A DNA stretch of 62,656 nucleotides from Lentilactobacillus otakiensis DSM 19908 = JCM 15040 (GCF_001434145.1 NZ_AZED01000011.1:1-62656), one strand, 5' to 3'; positions 23,784 to 32,231 are shown, counted from the first letter of the stretch. Numbers and translations: made by a program. The notes: generated by a model not told the origin, from the sequence alone.

Positions 23784-24020
23784 CTATTCTAGTCGGTAAC
23801 GATGAACAAGAACCGTTCCACTCGTATGGTTCATCCAAACTGATGTCACTGGGATAGACGCAGTCATTTTATTTACAGCTCCCTTCTGCTTTTGAGCTAT
23901 GCTCCGACGCAACTGATCCCTACTGCACAAATAAAAGCGGCCAACGATGAACAAAAAACGTTCATCATTGGCCGCTTTTACTTGTGCCCCGGGATCAACC
24001 GTTGCTCGTCGCACACTTAC
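23784..24020 (-). repeat. Structured repeat, copy C (long form)
   Basis: Homologous to copy B along about 200 bases, with the same core (CCCTTCTGCTTTTGAGCTAT, GCTCCGACG). Its hairpin arms are CGACGCAAC/GTTGC-CGTCG, TGATCCC/GGGATCA, CACAA/TTGTG, AAAAGCGGCCAA/TTGGCCGCTTTT and ATGAAC/GTTCAT. Several of these differ from copy B on both strands, so pairing is preserved by paired changes. It ends at the base before the stop codon of the SDR gene (24021-24023), on whose minus-strand transcript it would form the 3' untranslated region. Confidence 0.8.
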
Positions 24021-24755
24021 TTACATTGCCGTCATTCCGCCATCGATCACGAATTCCGATCCCGTTGAGTAGCTTGCGTCATCCGATGCTAAGAACAGCA
24101 CCATCTTTGACACTTCTTCCGGTTCCGCAACTCTTTGTAGTGGAATTGATTTTGCAAATTGTTTAATAACTTCTTCGCTGTCACCTTGGTGAATCATTGG
24201 TGTTGAAATCACACCCGGGTGAACTGAGTTGACTCTGATATGTGAGCCAGCCAACTGCAGTGCAGCTGCTTTGGTCATCCCACGAACCGCAAACTTGGTA
24301 TCCGTGTAACCAATTGCGCCACCAACCAAACCGTTCATTGAAGAAATATTAACGATACTACCGCTGCCATTCTTCTTCATTGCTTCAGCAGCATACTTCA
24401 TTCCCAAGAAGACAGAGAGTTGATTGATCTTGAAGATCTTCATGTAGTCATCAACCGTCATATCAGAAAGTGGTTTGTTAAAACTAATCCCGGCATTGTT
24501 GACTAAAATATCCAACTTGCCAAATTTCTGAACCGTTTCGTCAATCACTTTCTTCCAGTCGTCTTCACTGGAAACATCCTGTTTGATAAAAATGGCGTTG
24601 TCGCCTAATTCCTTAGCCAACGCATTACCCTTCTCATCATTGATGTCGGTAATTGCCACTTTAGCACCCTCATCAATAAATAGCTTTGCATGACTGGCAC
24701 CCATTCCTTGCGATGCGCCGGTAATAATTGCAACTTTGTTATCTAATTTTCCCAT
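24021..24755 (-). CDS. Short-chain dehydrogenase/reductase
   Basis: A 244-residue classical SDR. TGASQGMGASHA binds the nucleotide, NNAG is present, and the catalytic Ser-Tyr-Lys is in ISSMNGLV and YTDTKFAV. The Asp at the end of beta-2 (VAITDIND) favours NAD over NADP. It resembles lactobacillus alcohol dehydrogenases and glucose 1-dehydrogenase-like SDRs; the C-terminal GSEFVIDGGMTAM is close to the former group. Substrate not decided. GGAGGTAT precedes ATG, and a cre-like site lies between promoter and start. Structured repeat copy C abuts the stop codon. Confidence 0.88.
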   Translation of the reverse strand: MGKLDNKVAIITGASQGMGASHAKLFIDEGAKVAITDINDEKGNALAKELGDNAIFIKQDVSSEDDWKKVIDETVQKFGKLDILVNNAGISFNKPLSDMTVDDYMKIFKINQLSVFLGMKYAAEAMKKNGSGSIVNISSMNGLVGGAIGYTDTKFAVRGMTKAAALQLAGSHIRVNSVHPGVISTPMIHQGDSEEVIKQFAKSIPLQRVAEPEEVSKMVLFLASDDASYSTGSEFVIDGGMTAM

Positions 24756-24770
24756 GAGTTATACCTCCTA

Positions 24771-24784
24771 TGAAAGCGTTTACC
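24771..24784 (-). promoter_or_regulatory. cre-like site at the SDR gene
   Basis: TGAAAGCGTTTACC (read on the plus strand) fits the CcpA consensus at all but one position. It is just downstream of a TATAAG -10 box (minus strand), a position expected to block transcription. Confidence 0.6.
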
Positions 24785-24837
24785 TTATACAAGTACAGTA
24801 TAACTGATTTATTTTTAATATCTAAACAATACGCTCA

Positions 24838-25809
24838 TTAAAATGTCAGTAAAATCTTTTTCTTCTTCGAATTCTTCTCGAGCTTCTTGTGAGCCCAGGC
24901 AGCATCTTCATACGATTTTTCCAGCACACTATCTTCTAACAGATAGCCATCTGCCATCAAACGATTAATAAATTTGGCAGCGTCTTGAATTTGATCAAGG
25001 GGCGCGTTGCTGATAACGAAGCCACTGATCGTCTTTGATTGGGTATAGAACTTCCGGACATCAAACGAGAATTTATTATTTTTCGGCGCGGTAATTAAAC
25101 AAACTGTTCCACCAGGGTTCAACGCTTGTAAATTATCCTGCAGTGGGACCTGTCCCGATGTGTCGACAACGTAATCAACCTTTTGAATGTCCGCTTTGGC
25201 AAGTTGTTTCTTCAAGGATTTTCCGTAATCCAAGCGCTCATCACTCCCCAGCCGATCCAGCAGATCAAAGTCGCTGGAATTCGAAGTTGTGACAACTTTG
25301 AGACCCATGATATGCGCCATCTGGACGAATTTGGTGCCGACATGTCCGGCAGCTCCCTCAACTAAAATCGACGAACCGGAAACAGCACCAAATACTTTCG
25401 TCAGCACAATGGCTGCCGTTGCCGAAGAATGAACGGAAGCAACTAACTGCGTCGGCTCCACTTTTTCGGGAACATGAAACAAGCGAGTGGCTGGAATAGC
25501 AGCATATTCGCTGGTCACACCTTGCCGACCAGCATAGCCCATGCTGTTAGTCCAAACCCAATTTCCTTTTGAAAATCCAGTCACATCCGCACCGACTTCT
25601 TCAACTTGACCAACGGCATCCCTGCCGATGACAAACGGAAAATTCGTTTCGGTTTTAAATGAACCTGAACGTACAAAAGCATCGACATGGTTCACTGAAA
25701 CCGCATTCACTTTGATCAACACTTCACCTTTAGAAATCTCTGGTTTTGGCAAATCGCCGACTTTGATATCTTTGGCTTCACCATTTTCAGTAATATAAGC
25801 TGCGCGCAT
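24838..25809 (-). CDS. Zinc-free quinone oxidoreductase (MDR family)
   Basis: 323 residues of the medium-chain dehydrogenase/reductase family, quinone oxidoreductase branch. The N-terminal GroES-like domain contains NHVDAFVRSG and PFVIGRDAVGQVEEVG. The Rossmann domain has ILVEGAAGHVGTKFVQMA, the A-x-x-G-V-G motif of QOR enzymes, and the zinc-binding residues of alcohol dehydrogenases are missing. It likely reduces quinones or enones with NADPH. ATG 25809 follows GGGAGG. It is 83 bases from the SDR gene on the same strand, perhaps a redox pair, each with its own promoter region. Confidence 0.88.
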   Translation of the reverse strand: MRAAYITENGEAKDIKVGDLPKPEISKGEVLIKVNAVSVNHVDAFVRSGSFKTETNFPFVIGRDAVGQVEEVGADVTGFSKGNWVWTNSMGYAGRQGVTSEYAAIPATRLFHVPEKVEPTQLVASVHSSATAAIVLTKVFGAVSGSSILVEGAAGHVGTKFVQMAHIMGLKVVTTSNSSDFDLLDRLGSDERLDYGKSLKKQLAKADIQKVDYVVDTSGQVPLQDNLQALNPGGTVCLITAPKNNKFSFDVRKFYTQSKTISGFVISNAPLDQIQDAAKFINRLMADGYLLEDSVLEKSYEDAAWAHKKLEKNSKKKKILLTF

Positions 25810-26021
25810 CACAATTCCTCCCATCCAATTGGTCTATTCTTAACATCTTGATTATAATGCCAAAGTGATAAGTACATGGGAATAACGACCATAAAAAAGC
25901 ACCCAACCAGATAACACCTGATTGCGTGCAAAGTATGAAACAAATCTTATCAAAATGGCTAAGGTTCACGTTCTTGTATATTCTCCCAAATAAAGATTGC
26001 GGTAATATACAAACCAGCGAA

Positions 26022-26261
26022 TTATTTATTCAACCACTGAATCTTAAACTGCTGCTCGCCATCAATTGAATGAACGGTTTCTTCATCACCATTGACTGGC
26101 GCATGGGCCATCTCGAAACTAGGATGCATGTGGCTGGTAAACTCAAATTCATAGCCAATACCAGACTTCTGCTTTTCAGCTTTCATCAAACCAAACGTCC
26201 CATCGGACAGCTTAACGATCTGTTCCTTCTTTTTTGAAGGGTCAACATAAATTGTTGTCAT
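26022..26261 (-). CDS. Small protein of unknown function
   Basis: A 79-residue soluble protein beginning MTTIYVDPSKKKEQIVKLSDGTFGLMK, with a central stretch rich in His and Met (FTSHMHPSFEMAHAP) and a beta-type C-terminus. No export signal. ATG 26261 follows GGAGGTG. Its single-gene layout and clean ribosome site support a real gene. The His/Met cluster could bind metal, but that is speculation. Confidence 0.7.
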   Translation of the reverse strand: MTTIYVDPSKKKEQIVKLSDGTFGLMKAEKQKSGIGYEFEFTSHMHPSFEMAHAPVNGDEETVHSIDGEQQFKIQWLNK

Positions 26262-26416
26262 AATCTGCACCTCCACTTACATTATAGCAGTGGTTAATCA
26301 AGGTGGGTGATTTAATCAAAATATGATTCTGAGATAATTTGGAGGATTCGCTTGACTTAGAGTCAACTTCAACGTTTATAGTAAGGCTATTCGAAATCAG
26401 ATTTTTGATAACGGAA

Positions 26417-26459
26417 TTTTCTGAAACGAGTATACTGAAATTAAGTGATTTTCAGAAAA
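26417..26459 (+). promoter_or_regulatory. Inverted repeat around the promoter of the DUF3737 operon
   Basis: Arms TTTTCTGAAA (26417-26426) and TTTCAGAAAA (26450-26459) are perfectly complementary and flank a TATACT -10 box (26431-26436). The spacing suits a dimeric regulator or two operator halves. Confidence 0.5.
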
Positions 26460-26487
26460 ATAATCAATTAATCATAAAGGAGCCGCA

Positions 26488-27351
26488 ATGAAAAAATATA
26501 CTAATCAATATTTTGATGGTGAACGGCCATTGTTCGCTGAAACGAACGCGGACATTCAAGGGACCACTTTTGGTACTGGGGAATCCCCACTCAAAGAAAG
26601 TCGGAATATTCATCTAACTGATTCAATTTTTACTTACAAGTACCCTTTATGGTACAGCAAGCATGTCAAAGTTGACCATTCAATTCTAGAAACGCTGGCC
26701 AGATCGGGTATCTGGTACACCCATGATATCGAAATCAATGATAGTGCCATTCAGGCGCCCAAAATTTTCCGCCGCTGCAGTGACATCACACTGAACAATG
26801 ATCATTTTTCTGACGCCAAAGAAACCCTTTGGAACTGTCAAAACATCAAGATTAACAATGTTCAGGCCAATGGAGATTACTTTGGGATGAACAGTGAAAA
26901 CATTTACGTGGATCATTTGAACTTAATCGGCAACTACGTCTTTGATGGCGCTAAAAATGTTGAAGTTCATAACTCTACTTTGGTTTCCAAAGATGCCTTC
27001 TGGAACTGTGAAAATGTCAAAATTGTCGATTCAACCATCAATGGTGAATATCTTGCCTGGAATACCAACAATATCACGCTGGTTAACTGCACCATTGAAA
27101 GTGACCAAGGACTCTGTTACATCGATCATTTGACGATGCGCAACTGCCGACTTTTGCGGACTGATTTGGCATTTGAATACTGCTCAAATATTGATGCCGA
27201 CATCAATTCCAACATCATGAGTGTCAAAAATCCAATCAGCGGGACGATCCATGCCCATTCAATTAGCGAAGTCATCTTGGATCCAACCAAGATTGATCCC
27301 AGCAAGACAACGATCATCACCGATGATAAAGCCAAAAAGGAGACTGCCTAA
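26488..27351 (+). CDS. DUF3737 family protein, beta-helix
   Basis: 287 residues with repeats of about 18-20 residues (pattern N-I-x-V-x-N/D-S-x-I-x-G plus FW-C), giving a right-handed parallel beta-helix like pectin lyase folds. The start TNQYFDGERPLFA is typical of DUF3737. There is no signal peptide, so it is cytoplasmic. Biochemical role unknown; sugar binding is possible. AAAGGAG precedes ATG. The stop overlaps the start of the PatB-type gene by one base, so the two are translationally coupled and probably share a role. Confidence 0.88.
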   Translation: MKKYTNQYFDGERPLFAETNADIQGTTFGTGESPLKESRNIHLTDSIFTYKYPLWYSKHVKVDHSILETLARSGIWYTHDIEINDSAIQAPKIFRRCSDITLNNDHFSDAKETLWNCQNIKINNVQANGDYFGMNSENIYVDHLNLIGNYVFDGAKNVEVHNSTLVSKDAFWNCENVKIVDSTINGEYLAWNTNNITLVNCTIESDQGLCYIDHLTMRNCRLLRTDLAFEYCSNIDADINSNIMSVKNPISGTIHAHSISEVILDPTKIDPSKTTIITDDKAKKETA

Positions 27352-28523
27352 TGTACGACTTTACTTCAATTATTCCCAGAAGAAACACCGATTCTGTCAA
27401 ATGGGATGTCAAACCCAACGAACTGCCAATGTGGGTTGCCGACATGGATTTCAAAGTGGCACCAGAAATTCTTGACGCCATGCGCAAAAAAGTCGATTTT
27501 GGGATTTTTGGTTACGAGGAGCCCCATGACGATTATTTTGACGCTGTTGCCAGCTGGTACACCAAGGAACACCATGCCACTCCTAAAAAAGACTGGCTAT
27601 TTCTGTCCACCGGTGTGGTGCCGACGATTTCCTCATCCGTTCGCCGCGTGACCAATGTTGGCGATAACGTCTTAGTTCAAGCGCCCGTTTACAATATTTT
27701 CTACAATTCAATCGTTAATAACGGCCGCCATGTTCTCTCCAGTGACTTGGTATATGACGCCACTACACACCAGTACCATATTGACTTTGATGATTTGGAA
27801 ACTAAATTGGCCGAACCACTGACGACGATGATGATCTTATGCAATCCGCACAATCCAATCGGCAAAGTGTGGACAAAAGATGAACTGATCAAAATTAATC
27901 AATTATGTATCAAACATAGTGTGACCCTGTTGTCCGATGAAATTCATGGTGATTTAGTCTTCAAAGGCACCGATTATACGCCGATGTTCTCACTTCCAGA
28001 GAACTTGATTCAAAACATCATCGTCTGTGTTTCACCAAGCAAAACCTTTAACGTGACAGCCCTCCACGCAGCGACAGTGATCATCCCCAACGAAGCACTA
28101 CGGAATAAAGTAAACCGTGGCATCAACACTGATGAATTGGGCGAACCCAACCTGCTGGCAATTCCCGGCACAATTGCCGCCTACACCAAGGCCGGCCGGT
28201 GGGTCCACGAACTCCGGGAGCAAATCCGGACCAACTATGAAACAGTCACAAGTTTCTGTGAATCAAACATCCCAGATGTCACTGTCGTCCCATCAACAGC
28301 CACTTACTTGGTTTGGATCGACGTCAGCAAGTTGACTTCAGACTCTGCCCAATTAGAGTCGTTTATCAGACAAGAAACCGGCTTGTATGTTTCAGCCGGC
28401 ACCGTTTATGGCGGTAATGGCAATCTATTCTTAAGAATGAATATTGCCAGTCCGACCTCGATGGTTGCTGATGGTTTGCAACGTTTGAAAAACGGTGTGG
28501 CCCAATTTAAACAGGTCAAATAA
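27351..28523 (+). CDS. patB: MalY/PatB-type cystathionine beta-lyase/aminotransferase
   Basis: A 390-residue fold-type I PLP enzyme. The start RNTDSVKWDV, the substrate block LPMWVADMDF, the CNPHNPIGKVWTKDEL loop, the Asp-binding LLSDEIHGDL and the Schiff-base lysine in VSPSKTFNV are all those of PatB/MalY C-S lyases. They split cystathionine or cysteine conjugates into homocysteine or thiols, pyruvate and ammonia. It is translated from ATG overlapping the DUF3737 stop, with GGAG 9 bases before. A strong terminator follows. Aminotransferase activity cannot be excluded. Confidence 0.9.
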   Translation: MYDFTSIIPRRNTDSVKWDVKPNELPMWVADMDFKVAPEILDAMRKKVDFGIFGYEEPHDDYFDAVASWYTKEHHATPKKDWLFLSTGVVPTISSSVRRVTNVGDNVLVQAPVYNIFYNSIVNNGRHVLSSDLVYDATTHQYHIDFDDLETKLAEPLTTMMILCNPHNPIGKVWTKDELIKINQLCIKHSVTLLSDEIHGDLVFKGTDYTPMFSLPENLIQNIIVCVSPSKTFNVTALHAATVIIPNEALRNKVNRGINTDELGEPNLLAIPGTIAAYTKAGRWVHELREQIRTNYETVTSFCESNIPDVTVVPSTATYLVWIDVSKLTSDSAQLESFIRQETGLYVSAGTVYGGNGNLFLRMNIASPTSMVADGLQRLKNGVAQFKQVK

Positions 28524-28558
28524 TAGCCTACCAATTCTAAGTTTCAGTTATAAACACT

Positions 28559-28614
28559 AAAAATCGGCTCGAAGCAAAAATTCAACGAATTTTGCTTCGG
28601 GCCGATTCATTTTT
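28559..28614. terminator. Bidirectional terminator
   Basis: Long stem with AATCGGC-CGAAGCAAAA on the left and TTTTGCTTCG-GCCGATT on the right arm, then ATTTTT. It lies between the converging patB and fic genes. Confidence 0.88.
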
Positions 28615-28622
28615 ATCTTCTA

Positions 28623-29282
28623 CTATTTAAATTCAATTCCGTAAAGGCAGTTGTCATATGTCCATCGAATAATTGTTTGACTATCGTCAGTTTCATAATA
28701 GCTTGATAGCAAAGTATTAAAGGTTTCCAACTGGTTCTCATTGATATTAACAATTCCAGCCCCAGCATTAATCAAAATATAATTAGCAGACAACACGGCA
28801 GTTCGCTTGTTCCCATCCCAAAAGATCTGGTGTCGCATCATATAATACATAATCTTCAAGGCCTTGTCAGTCGCACTGATATCATCATCCATAATCTGTT
28901 GGATGAAGGCCTTCACCTCATCCGGATTGGGAACCTGCGGGACATACTCAACCCCACCAATCTGGACATTGCCACTTCGAATTTGACCAGGATCCAGTGC
29001 ATCTTCAGCAGCCACAATCCCGTTGATTGTTTTGCACACATCAACGGTAAATGGTTCGCTATGTGCCATGACATATTCCAGCCCTTTTTTGAGATTGACA
29101 ATCACTTGAATGTCATCAATTGATACACCTGCAACACTCATCCCATCAATAATCGTTTTAGTTTGTGGGAGAGTGGTGTTAACGCCTTCAAATTTCGAAT
29201 TGGAATAAACCATATTCACAAAGTTCTTTTTCGCGAGAAATCGATTTTGTTTAAGTGTTAGATTGAATTTATTTTCCATCAT
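28623..29282 (-). CDS. fic: Fic domain protein
   Basis: 219 residues. The catalytic Fic loop is HQIFWDGNKRTA at residues 151-162 (HxFxDGNKR form, as in Doc and many FIC enzymes), keeping His151, the phosphate-binding Asp-Gly-Asn and Arg160. At residues 28-33, NSKFEG resembles the N-terminal inhibitory helix of class II Fic proteins, so self-inhibition by Glu32 is likely. These enzymes transfer AMP or a related group to target proteins. There is no antitoxin-like partner nearby, which fits an auto-inhibited orphan. ATG follows GGAGG. Target unknown. Confidence 0.9.
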   Translation of the reverse strand: MMENKFNLTLKQNRFLAKKNFVNMVYSNSKFEGVNTTLPQTKTIIDGMSVAGVSIDDIQVIVNLKKGLEYVMAHSEPFTVDVCKTINGIVAAEDALDPGQIRSGNVQIGGVEYVPQVPNPDEVKAFIQQIMDDDISATDKALKIMYYMMRHQIFWDGNKRTAVLSANYILINAGAGIVNINENQLETFNTLLSSYYETDDSQTIIRWTYDNCLYGIEFK

Positions 29283-29360
29283 TGTCGACCTCCGAAGTTA
29301 TCACTCAATTTCTATTATCCCAAATTTTTCATGAAGTGTACATGCCTTTGCGGTAAACCA

Positions 29361-29415
29361 AAAATTAGACCAAGCTTGCAACCGAAATGCATCAGCTGTC
29401 AACTTGATCTAATTG
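29361..29415 (-). terminator. Terminator downstream of the EF-hand protein gene
   Basis: On the minus strand AATTAGA-CAAG pairs with CTTG-TCTAATT, followed by TTTTTGG; long loop with an inner TGC/GCA pair. Confidence 0.65.
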
Positions 29416-29462
29416 GGTCTACATTGAAATTAATCTGCCTCAAATAGGAACTTTAAATCAGA

Positions 29463-30020
29463 TCATTGCTCAACAATCTTGCCAACCGCAATCGGTAAGG
29501 TCGTATGTTGATCATATTTGCCAACTGCGCCTTGAATGGTATCTGGCAATTCCATTGAATCAGGAACACCGTGAATATAAATGACTCTTTTTTCGAGGTG
29601 TAAATCAGCATCATTAAAGACTTCTTGGAATTTCTTGCTAATTTCAGCCAAAGGCACCTCCTTCTTGTAATGGAAATGACCATTGGCATCCGAGGTTGGA
29701 TAAGTATCAGTTGGGATATCCATCTTTTCGGGTGCATCGTTAAATGGGACCATTGTTGTACCAGAAACTGGTTCCGTTTCGGGTAAGTCAACATAGCCAT
29801 CATGATTGGTATCTTGGGCAATTGTTGCCGGTTGCGCGTCCTTACCGTCTGGGAATCCGTGAAAATGCATCCAGTGTTGGGTGTTCGGTGAAGTATGATC
29901 CATGGTAATTTCGACGGTCAAAGTATCGCCATCAACAGTGAAGGTCGCTTCGCCAGTTGGATGAGTCCCAATTTTTTCGCCGTTCAATGACTTGATTTCT
30001 GCTTGATATTTTTTTGTCAT
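29463..30020 (-). CDS. Cytoplasmic protein with an EF-hand loop and His motif
   Basis: 185 residues, no signal peptide. Residues 70-81 read DTNHDGYVDLPE, a complete canonical 12-residue EF-hand calcium loop (D1, N3, D5, G6, D9, E12). Before it stands HWMHFHGFPDG (49-59) and later NGHFHY and YIHGVPD, histidine-rich strands that recall CHRD or Cu/Zn-SOD-like beta sandwiches. Function not known; binding of calcium and possibly another metal is inferred. A dyad lies in the promoter region just upstream (30053-30081). Single gene with terminator. Confidence 0.75.
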   Translation of the reverse strand: MTKKYQAEIKSLNGEKIGTHPTGEATFTVDGDTLTVEITMDHTSPNTQHWMHFHGFPDGKDAQPATIAQDTNHDGYVDLPETEPVSGTTMVPFNDAPEKMDIPTDTYPTSDANGHFHYKKEVPLAEISKKFQEVFNDADLHLEKRVIYIHGVPDSMELPDTIQGAVGKYDQHTTLPIAVGKIVEQ

Positions 30021-30052
30021 GATTAACGCTCCCCTTAAATAGATTGATTAGC

Positions 30053-30081
30053 CAACTTAAATATAGCACTTATTTAGGTTG
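30053..30081. promoter_or_regulatory. Operator-like dyad upstream of the EF-hand protein gene
   Basis: Arms CAACTTAAATA and TATTTAGGTTG (one mismatch) are spaced by 7 bases, about 33 bases before the start codon. This could be a MarR-type operator overlapping the promoter. Confidence 0.45.
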
Positions 30082-30112
30082 TACACAATCTAATGATCGA
30101 TTTCGGAAGCTA

Positions 30113-31054
30113 TTATTTTGGTTGATTCACCGGCCATTGTGGCTGCTCGCCATTCAACACTCGGACAACTTCGCTGGCTGCATCGGTGGCCATTCTGGAG
30201 AAACTTTCAACGGTGCTCGATCCAATGTGTGGTGTCAACAACACGTTATCCAGCTTGAATAATTCACTGTCCATTGGCAACGGTTCCTCGTCAAAGACAT
30301 CCAAAGCTGCACCAGCAATCGAACCGGATTTGAGTGCATCAATCAACGCATCAGTATTCACCAGTGCACCTCGTCCGAGATTGATCAACACGCTAGAACG
30401 TTTCATTTCTGACAGTTGTTTTCGACCAATGATGTGGCGGGTTTGTGGATTAGCTGCTAGATGAAGGGTCAAAACATCTGATTTCTCCATCAGTGTGTCC
30501 AAATCCACAAATTCACCATATGGCGATTCCTTCGGGGTTCGGTTATGAATCAAAATTTGCATCCCCAAACCACTTGCTTTTTTGGCAACTAATCTGCCAA
30601 TTCTACCATAACCCAGAATTCCCAGAGTTTTTCCTTCCAATTCGAACCCCAGATGAGACAACGAATAACCAAAGTTTCCAGATCGCATTTCAATTGAATC
30701 CTTGGTCAATTTTTTCGAAACATCCATGATCTCGGCAAGTGTCGTCTCAGCCACCGTCACCGCATTCGCATTTGGCGTTGTTGTCACCCAAACACCATGC
30801 CTTGCACTGGCATCCAAATCAACGCTGTCATAGCCCACACCGTGGCGGGCAATGATTTTCAAATTTGGCATTTGTGAGATGACCGGTTCTCCAATCGGAT
30901 CCACAAACAAAATCATTCCAGCGGCATCTTTGCCATTCTTCAAAATATTTTCTGCGTTGGCTCGGAGAAGCTCAACAACGTCAAATCCGTGATCACGCAG
31001 ATATCTCTTTCCATCCGGATGTAGTTGTGCCGGAACTAAAACTTTATCAGTCAT
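30113..31054 (-). CDS. D-isomer 2-hydroxyacid dehydrogenase
   Basis: 313 residues of the PGDH-like family. The nucleotide motif is LGILGYGRIGRLVAKKASGLG. Catalytic residues lie in NLGRGALVNTDAL (Arg), DVFDEEPLP (Glu) and LLTPHIGSST (His). ARHGVGYDSVDLDA is the usual substrate block. It reduces or oxidises a 2-hydroxy- or 2-keto-acid with NAD(H); the substrate (phosphoglycerate, hydroxypyruvate, glyoxylate) is not fixed, and a regulatory ACT domain is missing, so it is not a full SerA. It starts 12 bases after the Nudix gene and shares its operon. Confidence 0.88.
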   Translation of the reverse strand: MTDKVLVPAQLHPDGKRYLRDHGFDVVELLRANAENILKNGKDAAGMILFVDPIGEPVISQMPNLKIIARHGVGYDSVDLDASARHGVWVTTTPNANAVTVAETTLAEIMDVSKKLTKDSIEMRSGNFGYSLSHLGFELEGKTLGILGYGRIGRLVAKKASGLGMQILIHNRTPKESPYGEFVDLDTLMEKSDVLTLHLAANPQTRHIIGRKQLSEMKRSSVLINLGRGALVNTDALIDALKSGSIAGAALDVFDEEPLPMDSELFKLDNVLLTPHIGSSTVESFSRMATDAASEVVRVLNGEQPQWPVNQPK

Positions 31055-31066
31055 GATTCAACCTCC

Positions 31067-31519
31067 CTATAAATGTTCCTCAGCAAACGCCAACATCTGT
31101 TCAGTCTGAGTGTTCAACAACGGTGGCAGTTTACCAAAATCAAAATAATCTAATCTCAGGGTTTCGTCAGTCGCAGCAGACAGTAGTTCTCCACCAACTT
31201 TTCTGACCAAAAACAACTGAGTGATCGTTTGAACTTTATCACCATTTGGATAAGCAAAAATCCCCTGGTCAAATAGCTTCAACGGCCTGACAATTTCCAC
31301 GTCCAGGCCACTATCTTCTTTGTATTCTCGGACACAGGTTTGGGCAAAAGTCTCGCCAAATTCCATATACCCTCCCGGCAAGCTCCAATTATGAGTATCT
31401 GTCCGCAGGTTCAACAACACCTGATGTCGATCGTTTAGCAGGATTCCACCCGCTGTATCAAGAATCAACGGCATATGCCCGACGAGTTTTCTGATGTCCC
31501 CAATATATCCAGTTGCCAT
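31067..31519 (-). CDS. Nudix hydrolase
   Basis: 150 residues. The Nudix box starts at GGYMEFGETF and continues with REYKEDSG, giving the GX5EX7REUXEEXGU pattern with one Glu replaced by Asp. It hydrolyses a nucleoside diphosphate linked to some group; ADP-ribose, NADH or oxidised nucleotides are options. It is the first gene of an operon with a 2-hydroxyacid dehydrogenase, which may hint at NAD-related housekeeping, though the pairing could be chance. Confidence 0.88.
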   Translation of the reverse strand: MATGYIGDIRKLVGHMPLILDTAGGILLNDRHQVLLNLRTDTHNWSLPGGYMEFGETFAQTCVREYKEDSGLDVEIVRPLKLFDQGIFAYPNGDKVQTITQLFLVRKVGGELLSAATDETLRLDYFDFGKLPPLLNTQTEQMLAFAEEHL

Positions 31520-31676
31520 CTAACCATCCCTTTCGCGTAAAATATTGATCTCTGCTGTTATGGTCTTACAAAATAGCGGACAAAGCAAGCAGACTTCATG
31601 AAGAATCCTGAATCGTCGTCTGAGATACTGACATATTAGCTGAATGAACCACTAATTTAATCGATTTCACAAACGG

Positions 31677-31728
31677 CAACGTTTTCAATGAGAAAAGTAA
31701 AAGAAATCCGCTGTTGTCAACGTTTTCA
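31677..31728. repeat. Direct repeat of CAACGTTTTCA
   Basis: The 11-base CAACGTTTTCA occurs at 31677-31687 and 31718-31728, 41 bases apart (about four helical turns), within the 350-base gap 31520-31869. The spacing suits two operators on one face of DNA. No gene was found in the gap. Confidence 0.4.
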
Positions 31729-31869
31729 TAGTGATTTTCACTTGTATTAATTTTTGAAGTGTTTAAAATAACTATTGAGGTAAGGGGAACATAGCTGCTA
31801 CTAATATGTCAGATTACTGATTCCTTACTTGATTAATTGAGGGTTCACATAACGAAAGGAAGATATAAG

Positions 31870-32220
31870 ATGACAAATACCAACTGGAAAGACTCATTGC
31901 AGTCAGAAGAAGCATTTAATGATTTTATTATTAACTATTTTAAAGATCACAAGCAATTGAATGGTAATTATGAAACACCATCGTATTACGAATATTACAC
32001 GGTCACTTTGAACAGCAAAAAAGGCTTGGTCATCACACTAATCAGCTCTGTAAATCCAGCTGTGAATACTGATGCTCCAACAATTCCATTCAAGGACGTT
32101 GAGACAATCTCAGTTGAAGAATTTCGTCAACTGATTCTCCACAAAAAATTTGCGGACATGCATACCTCATTGGCAGATGTCTTCCAGACAGTTGCTGGTG
32201 TCCCAGGGTCAACTAACTAA
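31870..32220 (+). CDS. Small protein of unknown function
   Basis: A 116-residue soluble protein, acidic in its N-terminal part (MTNTNWKDSLQSEEAFNDF), with a beta-rich middle (YYEYYTVTLNSKKGLVITLI). ATG 31870 follows GAAAGGAAG; the in-frame region before it lacks a ribosome site. It is preceded by a long intergenic region with direct repeats and closed by a strong terminator. I recognise no family. Confidence 0.7.
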   Translation: MTNTNWKDSLQSEEAFNDFIINYFKDHKQLNGNYETPSYYEYYTVTLNSKKGLVITLISSVNPAVNTDAPTIPFKDVETISVEEFRQLILHKKFADMHTSLADVFQTVAGVPGSTN

Positions 32221-32231
32221 TACGTCAATAC

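Noticed and set aside
31677-31728. Start of a CRISPR array
   Set aside because: Only two 11-base repeats and no adjacent cas genes; too short for CRISPR.
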